Origin: Bacteroidales bacterium UBA3742
GTDB lineage: Bacteria; Bacteroidota; Bacteroidia; Bacteroidales; Paludibacteraceae
Assembly (NCBI GenBank): GCA_002371785.1
Contig: DFGU01000072.1
Coordinates: 1-5,586, forward strand
Direction of reading: 5' to 3'
DNA: 5,586 bases
Shown here: positions 1 to 4,988 of the stretch, piece by piece
Layout of the letters: every line of letters begins with the position of its first letter
Numbering within the stretch: the first letter of the stretch is position 1
Made by a program: the position numbers and the translations under genes
Notes under the pieces: generated by a model
Seen by the model: the letters and a program-made list of their open reading frames with translations, nothing else
Told to the model about the DNA's origin: nothing
The model's database searches: none

Positions 1-248
1 ACTGCCGCCAAGCAGAATTGAATAAACTTTTCATACTTTTGATAAATTATTTGGTTAATAACTACTTTTACTTGTTTATATGTATATTGGTTCAGATCTT
101 TCCTCTATGGGATTATTACTTGTGGAACGTTTACCTTATTACGTACACTAATATCATATTGATATGTAGCAATTTATATGCATATTTTGATCTTTCTATT
201 TAATTTGAAAATGTTATTTATGTTTATCGCATCAGTAGTAAAAGGTTA
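1..248. other. AT-rich intergenic stretch, no convincing gene
   Basis: No recognisable gene, RNA or promoter is visible here. The first ~20 bases are richer in G+C than what follows, and could be the last codons of a plus-strand gene entering from the left (one frame reads TAAKQN and stops at base 21), but six codons prove nothing. A frame open from the window edge to base 203 encodes a string of I, L, Y, F, N and W with only a TTG as internal start; this is what AT-rich DNA gives by chance. The right end carries the possible terminator of the minus-strand operon. Confidence 0.5.
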
Positions 249-263
249 TTACCCTTGTAACCT
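237..263 (-). terminator. Possible intrinsic terminator at the end of the minus-strand operon
   Basis: On the minus strand AGGTTA (263-258) can pair perfectly with TAACCT (248-243) across a 9-base loop, and is followed by TTTTAC. The hairpin overlaps the stop codon of the membrane protein gene. The stem is short and A/T-rich and the T tract has only four residues, so it is a weak candidate. Confidence 0.35.
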
Positions 264-659
264 CACGTAAGTAAGAATAAAACATGTTGCTACTTCTATT
301 AGCATTTGCATGTTATGAACGCGTATTTCTTTTTTAACACTAACTAGCACATAAATAATTACTAATAAAAATAACAAGCAGGCTAATAACCATTCCGGAT
401 TTATCTGATACCAGACGAACAGCCACATTATTGCACAATACGCCAACAGAAAGATATTAAAAATCAAATTATAATAGAAATCATCTTGGCGCGTATTCAT
501 ATTGATTGCCCATATAATTAGTTCAATAATAAGCAATATAGATATCGGGACAAGATAACTGATTTTTAATATAAAAGTTGGGCAAAATAAATTAACCAAC
601 AACTGCACACCTAAGAAAGAGTGCATAATTTTCTCTGATAATTTCACATCACGGTTCAT
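249..659 (-). CDS. Small polytopic inner-membrane protein, function unknown
   Basis: I do not recognise this 136-residue protein. It is mostly hydrophobic, with segments at about residues 14-31, 35-53, 63-84 and 89-108, and possibly a fifth at 115-132. Short charged stretches separate them (NTRQDD at 55-60, KKEIR at 109-113). It has no signal peptide with a cleavage site, no catalytic motif and no soluble domain. It starts 6 bases after the stop of the lipoprotein gene, so it is almost certainly translated from the same transcript and is probably the last gene of a three-gene operon. It is very AT-rich like the lipoprotein gene. Its place next to a lipoprotein with a membrane-active-looking hairpin would fit an accessory, transport or immunity-like role, but that is only inference. 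Confidence 0.7.
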   Translation of the reverse strand: MNRDVKLSEKIMHSFLGVQLLVNLFCPTFILKISYLVPISILLIIELIIWAINMNTRQDDFYYNLIFNIFLLAYCAIMWLFVWYQINPEWLLACLLFLLVIIYVLVSVKKEIRVHNMQMLIEVATCFILTYVRLQG

Positions 660-665
660 ACTATC

Positions 666-1820
666 CTATAACTTAATTACATATACGTCTTTACATTTTG
701 TAGGTTCTACTTTGTACGAACCCTTTGGAATAATAATCTCTGATTTTTGAATCCTTGATTTGTGATAAAGCGTAGATTCTATTTCAAGATTATCTATATA
801 CTTGGAAAAACCATACTGAGTAGGATTAGTATAGAGATACAAAGCAATTAATCTATTCTTATCGTATGCCGGGTAAAGCAGATAATCATAGTTAGAATGC
901 TTGGTTATTATTTCTATTACACTATCACGACCCTCTACATACTTCATTGCTTTATCTTTTAATGACCATACGAAGCATTCTTGAGCTATTGTAGGAGTTG
1001 TAGCCATTGTATTCCATAGGCATTTACTATAATATGCCACACTCAGTAGCACCAAATCTTCGTCTTTATTCTCTTTAACCTCTTCTATTTGGTAGTTTAT
1101 ATATTGTAACACCTCTTCAATTGGTGCTGTCCTCAACATTCTTAAATAAGATGGATGATATTTCAAGAGAGTATCCTTTTCGCAGGACCATCCTTGAGCC
1201 ATATGCATCATAACACAAGGATAAATCTTAGGAATTTGGCCTATTACACTATTGGCATCTATATCTAAATTTTCAAAAGAGCGCTTGTATGTCTCAAAAA
1301 ATATTTCTTCATTATTTTTTTCCTGAATATCGGAATATTTGTTATCCATATTTAACACCATAGTATTGTGAAATTCTCCAATATACCGATACCTTTTTTC
1401 ACATATATTATATACATCTTCTTTCAGTAAGGAATATGGGACAAATGGTATATAAGGATTAATAGCATCGGGATAATACACTATTTCCTCATCTTCTATT
1501 TCATCTTTTTGTCTTTCATATTCACAATAAGAAGCATAAGCTCCAACACCCACAGCAGACGCCATCATAACATATATATTACCACTATATTTTGCCAATT
1601 TTGCACCCAAAGCAGCGCCTCCTCCATCAGCAATAGCTACCATTGCCCAATCTATTTCCTTTTTCTCTTTTTCAGAAACTTTTTTAATAGGTTGCTCTTT
1701 ATGCTCGTCAATAGAAAGGGAAGAAACCGCATTATCTTGACATGCAAATAAACAACATATGAAGATAGAAATAACGACCATCTTATAGACATTACATTTA
1801 GTTAAGTTACGTGCGTTCAT
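666..1820 (-). CDS. Lipoprotein with a Gly/Ala-rich hydrophobic hairpin, function unknown
   Basis: This 384-residue protein is not one I can assign to a family. The N-terminus is a lipoprotein signal: basic residues at 4-13, hydrophobic core at 14-25 and lipobox LFAC with Cys27 as the lipidation site. Met14 is an alternative start that would also leave a working signal. A charged, Lys/Glu-rich linker (40-56) leads to an unusual hydrophobic stretch at about 57-98, containing ADGGGAALGAKLAK and MMASAVGVGAYAS. Small residues are spaced G-x-x-x-G-like, as in helix-packing or membrane-inserting hairpins. Residues 100-384 form a larger, soluble-looking, Tyr- and Glu-rich mixed domain with several Cys (140, 202, 213, 267, 282, 376) and no motif I know. 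It lies 20 bases after the DUF3244-like gene and 6 bases before the membrane protein gene, so it is the middle gene of the operon. It is far more AT-rich (about 28% G+C in the 661-720 line) than its upstream neighbour or recA, suggesting transfer. Confidence 0.75.
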   Translation of the reverse strand: MNARNLTKCNVYKMVVISIFICCLFACQDNAVSSLSIDEHKEQPIKKVSEKEKKEIDWAMVAIADGGGAALGAKLAKYSGNIYVMMASAVGVGAYASYCEYERQKDEIEDEEIVYYPDAINPYIPFVPYSLLKEDVYNICEKRYRYIGEFHNTMVLNMDNKYSDIQEKNNEEIFFETYKRSFENLDIDANSVIGQIPKIYPCVMMHMAQGWSCEKDTLLKYHPSYLRMLRTAPIEEVLQYINYQIEEVKENKDEDLVLLSVAYYSKCLWNTMATTPTIAQECFVWSLKDKAMKYVEGRDSVIEIITKHSNYDYLLYPAYDKNRLIALYLYTNPTQYGFSKYIDNLEIESTLYHKSRIQKSEIIIPKGSYKVEPTKCKDVYVIKL

Positions 1821-1840
1821 AATTTCATAAAATTTTAAAT

Positions 1841-2236
1841 TTATTGTACTACAAATTGTCCGGTGAGTTCGCCATTGGCGGTTGCGATGCGGAGGACATA
1901 CACGCCTGCGTTGGTAATCGGGCGGGAAAGAGAGTTGGTGAACTGCTCGTTAACCACAACACTTCCAGTTGCAGCATTAACTACTACCGCCTGTGCTGAC
2001 TGGATAGCCTCTTCTTGTTTGAGGATAGTCAGCGAATTGCCATTGATCGTTGCACGGAAACTAGTCGGACGAGTGGGTGTATCTCCTTCTTTATCCGGAT
2101 TGTCTAGAGGATTGTCTCCTTCGATAACCTCCATTCCGACTACTTCCATCAAAGGAATTTCCATTTCTTCTGCACAAAGAAATACAGGCATTGCGAAGAG
2201 AATGCTCAGTACCAAAGTGATAATTTTTACTTTCAT
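1841..2236 (-). CDS. Small secreted DUF3244-like protein
   Basis: This is a 131-residue exported protein. Residues 1-22 form a Sec signal peptide (MKVK, hydrophobic core, LCA before EE); L-C at 20-21 lacks a proper lipobox, so signal peptidase I cleavage after Ala22 is more likely than lipidation. Residues 24-56 are an acidic, low-complexity linker with an imperfect repeat (MEIPLMEVVGMEVIEG). From about 57 to the end is a small beta-sandwich-like domain: SFRATINGNSLTI, then VVVNAATGSVV, then GVYVLRIATANGELTGQFVVQ. This pattern resembles the Bacteroidota DUF3244 family and is also similar to type IX secretion C-terminal domains (G-x-Y-x-x-x-I...F-x-V). The start at 2236 was chosen because it gives the signal peptide and lies downstream of a good promoter; the upstream start at 2326 would precede transcription. 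It is the first gene of the operon. The molecular function of the family is unknown. Confidence 0.8.
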   Translation of the reverse strand: MKVKIITLVLSILFAMPVFLCAEEMEIPLMEVVGMEVIEGDNPLDNPDKEGDTPTRPTSFRATINGNSLTILKQEEAIQSAQAVVVNAATGSVVVNEQFTNSLSRPITNAGVYVLRIATANGELTGQFVVQ

Positions 2237-2268
2237 GTTAATTAGAGATTTTGTTAAACAATAAAATA

Positions 2269-2293
2269 CCGCCAAACGGTTTTCGTTTGACGG
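2269..2293 (-). promoter_or_regulatory. Stem-loop at the very 5' end of the DUF3244-operon mRNA
   Basis: Bases 2284-2293 and 2269-2278 can form a 10-bp stem with a 5-base loop. In the minus-strand transcript every pair is satisfied (nine Watson-Crick and one G-U); on the plus strand the same position would be a C-A mismatch, so the structure favours the minus-strand RNA. It begins within a few bases of the predicted transcription start and ends about 32 bases before the start codon. A 5'-terminal hairpin of this kind can stabilise mRNA or control early elongation; which applies is unknown. Confidence 0.5.
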
Positions 2294-2295
2294 CA

Positions 2296-2326
2296 CAAAA
2301 TTACTGCTTTTTTGGCACCTCTGCAA
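2296..2326 (-). promoter_or_regulatory. Bacteroidota-type promoter for the DUF3244 operon
   Basis: On the minus strand TTGC (2326-2323) is followed after exactly 19 bases by TAATTTTG (2303-2296), a full match to the Bacteroidota -7 consensus TAnnTTTG. Transcription should start near 2290, giving a leader of about 55 bases with the stem-loop at its 5' end. The spacing and -33 sequence match the two promoters found near 3916-3994. Confidence 0.7.
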
Positions 2327-2333
2327 GAAAAGG

Positions 2334-2400
2334 ATGTAGTTTTCTGCTTTACTGCAAATTACTGATATTCAAATATTTAGCACTTCACGAATGTAGTTTT
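2334..2400 (-). repeat. Two direct copies of ATGTAGTTTT upstream of the operon promoter
   Basis: ATGTAGTTTT occurs at 2334-2343 and again at 2391-2400 (minus strand: AAAACTACAT). The nearer copy ends 7 bases upstream of the -33 element of the operon promoter and the other lies 57 bases further up. Both are in the non-coding gap between the regulator and the DUF3244-like gene, the place where an activator would bind. The repeat is short and AT-rich, so chance is possible. Confidence 0.4.
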
Positions 2401-2408
2401 TTACTTTC

Positions 2409-2428
2409 AGGCTATTTTTGTTTAGCCT
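2409..2428 (-). terminator. Weak hairpin at the end of the regulator gene
   Basis: AGGCTA (2428-2423 on the minus strand) can pair with TAGCCT (2414-2409) over an 8-base loop, overlapping the regulator's TAG stop codon. On the minus strand no T tract follows, so intrinsic termination is doubtful and read-through into the downstream operon is possible. Confidence 0.25.
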
Positions 2429-3893
2429 ATTTTGCAGCCTTTTCTATTAAAAACGAACGCAGATTTGCACTTGTGGTACCTAACTTGTTGGCGAGAGTTC
2501 TCTTCGTGCTTCGGATACTATTATAAGAATAATATAGAATATTTGCCATCTGTTTATCTGTAAAAGATCCTATCAAAACAAGTACGCAAAGACGTATTTC
2601 TTTTTCATTTAGACGATCTGTAGCTTTAAGTTTGTCTGCCAGTAAGAAGAAATGAATATTTATACATTCGCAAAACTTATCATAGTTTTTCCATTGGAGA
2701 GAATCCATTATGCTGTCCGAATTAGCCAATATATCGCAATTTTCTTGTATTCGAAGAAGGCGATCATTGTATCGCTTGATTTGCTGGTCTTTTGCCTCTT
2801 CGTTTTGAATGGTTAAATCTTCTACTTGCTGCGAAAGCAATGCGCGCTGTTTATGTTTTCTGAATATATACAACCATAAGCACAAACCAACAACAAGCAG
2901 TGTTGCTACTACTCCCCAGAACCACCGCCAATCCGGCTTGCGGTTCAAATCTTGTTGCAGAAGTTGTACCGCCAACCCCCATTTGCTATGCAGGGGTATC
3001 AATATATCTGTCTCTATGTCAGAACGTTGTGCGGAGAGAGCAAGTACATCTTCGTTACTTAATGTTGAATCTGCATTTGCAATAATATAAAGCATATTAT
3101 ATTTGTTCTGTTCTGAGGCAGTAGGCATACTGAGCACTTGATTCGCATAATACAATGCGGAATCAACTTGCCCCATATGCCAAAAGGCACGCGCCTTTAA
3201 TCCGCAACTGGTTGGAACGCAATCTCTTCTCAACTGAAAAACATTTGTCGTATAGATGACTGAATCATATAATTGTAATTGAAAATATAGTTTAGCTTTA
3301 GTCTCCAATGTCTTCAGAAAGACATTCCTATCATTGCAATTATGCGCTATTGAATCAAGTAAAATGAATGTTTCATCCTTCTTCCCTTGTTCCGCTAACT
3401 CAAATGCCATATTGTTCAAGTCATAGTAATATAATAAGGAGTCGTCATTTCGCAGATACATTTCTCCTGATCGCTCATACATATCATACGCCAGTGGGAA
3501 CTCACTCGCCAGATGGCAAAGGTCACTCATATTGCTATAGATGCGTCCGAGGATATGGTGATCATCCGTGCCGGAATGCGTTCCCGAGATGAAGACCTGC
3601 ATCGCAGCGACGGGATCATCCGCCCGGCGCAGCAGACGACCGTAATGGTAGCAGGCATGGGCGTAAGGAGAGCCTAACCCCAGCCCTTCCCTGAAAGGAA
3701 GGGGGATCGCTTCTAATGTCTTATACGCTTGCGCGAGAGTGGCGCTGTCGCCTTCGTCTATACCGTATTGTAGCCCGGCCTGCCATAGGCTATCCGCCTC
3801 GGCTACGACGCAACATGCCTCATCCACGCCCCGCGGCGCACATGCCGCCAGCAGCAGCGCCATAAGAAACACTATGCCTATCCTGCGAAACAT
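2427..3893 (-). CDS. Membrane-anchored TPR sensor with C-terminal helix-turn-helix
   Basis: This 488-residue protein has the architecture of the Bacteroidota TPR/HTH regulators. In order: a lipoprotein-like signal (residues 1-18, lipobox LAAC, Cys18); a helical TPR-like domain over about 35-290, with repeat-like stretches such as YHYGRLLRRADDPVAAM (83-99), DLNNMAFELAEQGKKDE (158-174) and ARAFWHMGQVDSALYYANQVL (234-254); one transmembrane helix at 324-344 (WFWGVV...LWLYIF) followed by basic RKHKQR; a coiled coil at about 351-386; and a C-terminal helix-turn-helix at 428-486 containing LNEKEIRLC, TDKQMANIL and RSTKRTLANKLG. The expected topology is sensor outside the inner membrane and DNA binding inside. 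It is likely to regulate the co-oriented operon whose promoter lies about 100 bases downstream of its stop. Its own promoter is at 3916-3946. Residues 63-74 (IPLPFREGLGLG) come from a palindromic repeat inserted in frame, and the 5' third is much richer in G+C than the rest. Confidence 0.85.
   Translation of the reverse strand: MFRRIGIVFLMALLLAACAPRGVDEACCVVAEADSLWQAGLQYGIDEGDSATLAQAYKTLEAIPLPFREGLGLGSPYAHACYHYGRLLRRADDPVAAMQVFISGTHSGTDDHHILGRIYSNMSDLCHLASEFPLAYDMYERSGEMYLRNDDSLLYYYDLNNMAFELAEQGKKDETFILLDSIAHNCNDRNVFLKTLETKAKLYFQLQLYDSVIYTTNVFQLRRDCVPTSCGLKARAFWHMGQVDSALYYANQVLSMPTASEQNKYNMLYIIANADSTLSNEDVLALSAQRSDIETDILIPLHSKWGLAVQLLQQDLNRKPDWRWFWGVVATLLVVGLCLWLYIFRKHKQRALLSQQVEDLTIQNEEAKDQQIKRYNDRLLRIQENCDILANSDSIMDSLQWKNYDKFCECINIHFFLLADKLKATDRLNEKEIRLCVLVLIGSFTDKQMANILYYSYNSIRSTKRTLANKLGTTSANLRSFLIEKAAK
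3678..3705. repeat. GC-rich palindromic repeat inserted in frame in the regulator gene
   Basis: The core is CCCTTCC (3684-3690), a 6-base loop CTGAAA, and GGAAGGG (3697-3703), flanked by a C run on the left and a G run on the right. It resembles the dispersed CCC-AGCCCTTCC...GGAAGGGG palindromes that I recall from many Bacteroidota genomes, usually between genes. Here it is translated on the minus strand as IPLPFREGLGLG at residues 63-74, inside a turn between TPR helices, with no frame disruption. Confidence 0.55.
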
Positions 3894-3915
3894 CTAATGG
3901 GTCTGATTTCGGAGG

Positions 3916-3946
3916 CAAAGGTACGGAAAAATTCCGACTTGAGCAA
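3916..3946 (-). promoter_or_regulatory. Bacteroidota-type promoter for the TPR/HTH regulator
   Basis: On the minus strand TTGC (3946-3943), a 19-base spacer and TACCTTTG (3923-3916) match the -33/-7 consensus. The predicted transcript would start about 15-20 bases before the start codon at 3893. The spacer contains a palindrome, CGGAA-AAA-TTCCG (3924-3936), that could be an operator. Confidence 0.7.
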
Positions 3947-3986
3947 ATTTTTGTAGATTTTTCTTGCATATTCCAAATTTTTGTAG
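3944..3986. repeat. Two direct copies of CAAATTTTTGTAG in the divergent promoter region
   Basis: A 13-base sequence is repeated exactly at 3944-3956 and 3974-3986, a 30-base pitch (about three helical turns, so both on the same DNA face). Copy one overlaps the -33 of the regulator promoter; copy two fills the end of the spacer of the RhuM promoter up to its -7. The placement fits a shared binding site for both divergent promoters. Confidence 0.45.
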
Positions 3987-3994
3987 TACCTTTG
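3964..3994 (+). promoter_or_regulatory. Bacteroidota-type promoter for the RhuM-family gene
   Basis: TTGC (3964-3967), 19 bases, then TACCTTTG (3987-3994) match the -33/-7 consensus, with the same -33, spacer length and -7 sequence as the divergent regulator promoter. Transcription should begin near 4000, leaving a leader of about 130 bases before the ATG at 4130, which is long and contains several inverted repeats. Confidence 0.7.
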
Positions 3995-4009
3995 CACCCG
4001 ATTGGGGGC

Positions 4010-4039
4010 ATAACTGAAACGTACATCAAATTCAGTTAT
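4010..4039 (+). promoter_or_regulatory. Perfect 9-bp hairpin in the RhuM leader
   Basis: ATAACTGAA (4010-4018) and TTCAGTTAT (4031-4039) are perfect inverted repeats with a 12-base loop. The hairpin lies about 10 bases after the predicted transcription start. It has no T tract, so it is not a simple terminator; it may be a leader structure or a protein-binding site. Confidence 0.45.
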
Positions 4040-4070
4040 TTCCATTTTGGAAAGTACTCGAAATCCAACC

Positions 4071-4113
4071 TGTGCAAAAATTGCACAAGTTCGAGCCCTT
4101 GCAAAAATTGCAA
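4071..4113. promoter_or_regulatory. Twin palindromes, likely operator pair, upstream of the RhuM gene
   Basis: Two palindromes with the same AAA centre stand side by side: TGTGCAA-AAA-TTGCACA (4071-4087) and TTGCAA-AAA-TTGCAA (4099-4113). Their centres are 27 bases apart, and they share the 13-base core TGCAAAAATTGCA. They lie 17-59 bases before the start codon, between promoter and gene, where a repressor would bind or where leader hairpins would affect translation. The RhuM-type DNA-binding protein encoded next door is an obvious candidate ligand (inference). Confidence 0.55.
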
Positions 4114-4129
4114 CAGTTGAAGTAACAAT

Positions 4130-4967
4130 ATGACGAACGAAATAGTATTATATCAGCCGGATGAGAGCGTTCAGATAGAGGTGCGCTTGGAGGATGATAC
4201 TGTGTGGTTAACGCAGCAACAGATGGCGGAATTGTTCCAAAAGGATATTTCCGTTATATCGAGGCATATAAAAAATGCCTTTGCGGAAGGAGAGTTGGAT
4301 GAAAAAAGCAATTTGCATTTTTTGCAAGTTCCTAATTCTGATAGACCCGCTCGGCTGTATGACTTAGATGTTATTATTTCTGTTGGATACCGTGTTAAAT
4401 CCAAACGTGGCATCCAATTCCGTAGATGGGCAACTTCCGTGTTAAAAGAGTATATGTTGCGTGGCTATGCAGTCAATCAACGTTTGCTGAATATTGAGAA
4501 CCAATTGGCATCGCAACAAAAGCAGTTAGCAAAGCATCAAGAGCAAATAGATTTCTTTGTTCGCACGGAACTACCACCTGCAGAACAGATTTTCTACAAT
4601 GGTCAGTTCTTTGCTGCGCGTGCATTGCTTGAGAAGATCATTAAGTCCGCAAAAACTCGTGTGATTGTGATTGACGCGTATGTGGATGCAGCTACGTTCG
4701 ACATGTTGGATGTTCGTGCAAAAGGTGTGAAAGCCGATATCTATTCTGGCAAGAACTTGAGTAATATGCAGAAATTGCATAATACTTCCTCTGGTCTGGA
4801 ACCCATTGATACGCATATTTGGAAAAAATGCATCTCACGATCGATGGCTGATTGTTGATGATACGGTTTATCATTGCGGTCATTCGCTCAAAGATATGGG
4901 ACAAAAGTTGTCTGCTATCGCGCAGTTAGGTGTAGATGCAGATGACATATTGAAGAAGATAAGATAA
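4130..4967 (+). pseudogene. RhuM-family DNA-binding protein with PLD-like C-terminus, frameshifted
   Basis: The N-terminal part is a clear RhuM-family (COG3943-type) protein: a beta-rich start (residues 4-27), an HTH-like stretch (VWLTQQQMAELFQKDISVISRHIKN, 25-49), and the conserved block YDLDVIISVGYRVKSKRG followed by QFRRWA and LRGYAVN (77-116). A coiled coil follows (about 118-142), then a domain from about 155 with ALLEKIIKSAKTRVIVIDAYVD. As read, the frame ends after 242 residues at 4858. The next frame continues with SHDRWLIVDDTVYHCGHSLKDMG and ends naturally at 4967; H-x-R-x4-D with a following G-x-S resembles one phospholipase D HKD motif with Arg for Lys. Removing one A from the A6 run at 4823-4828 joins the parts into 278 residues, a plausible full length. 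The cause could be mutation, slippage or a sequencing error. RhuM proteins are known from pathogenicity islands and restriction-modification loci; their function is unclear. The truncated protein would keep DNA binding but lose the PLD-like motif. Confidence 0.8.
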
Positions 4968-4988
4968 ATCACAATAAGAAATACTATT

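Noticed and set aside
3..203. Plus-strand frame open from the window edge, encoding a hydrophobic 61-residue stretch
   Set aside because: The only internal start is TTG, there is no promoter or ribosome site, and the residues are those expected from very AT-rich DNA.
1863..2264. Plus-strand 133-residue frame opposite the DUF3244-like gene
   Set aside because: It is antisense to a gene with a good signal peptide and promoter; its product shows no domain.
2237..2326. Longer N-terminus for the DUF3244-like protein starting at 2326
   Set aside because: It would hide the signal peptide behind 30 residues and begin upstream of the -7 element, so it would not be in the mRNA.
3915..3995. Invertible promoter suggested by the 9-base inverted repeat GCAAAGGTA / TACCTTTGC
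   Set aside because: The repeat is fully explained by two divergent -7 elements; it is too short, and no invertase gene is in the window.
3820..4029. Minus-strand 69-residue frame across the divergent promoters
   Set aside because: It covers two promoters and overlaps the regulator start in another frame; no recognisable protein.
4820..4835. Programmed -1 ribosomal frameshift at the A6 run
   Set aside because: The downstream frame needs a +1 (or -2) shift, the opposite of a -1 slip, and no stimulating structure is evident.
4171..4904. Minus-strand frames opposite the RhuM gene
   Set aside because: Shadows of a recognised protein family on the plus strand.
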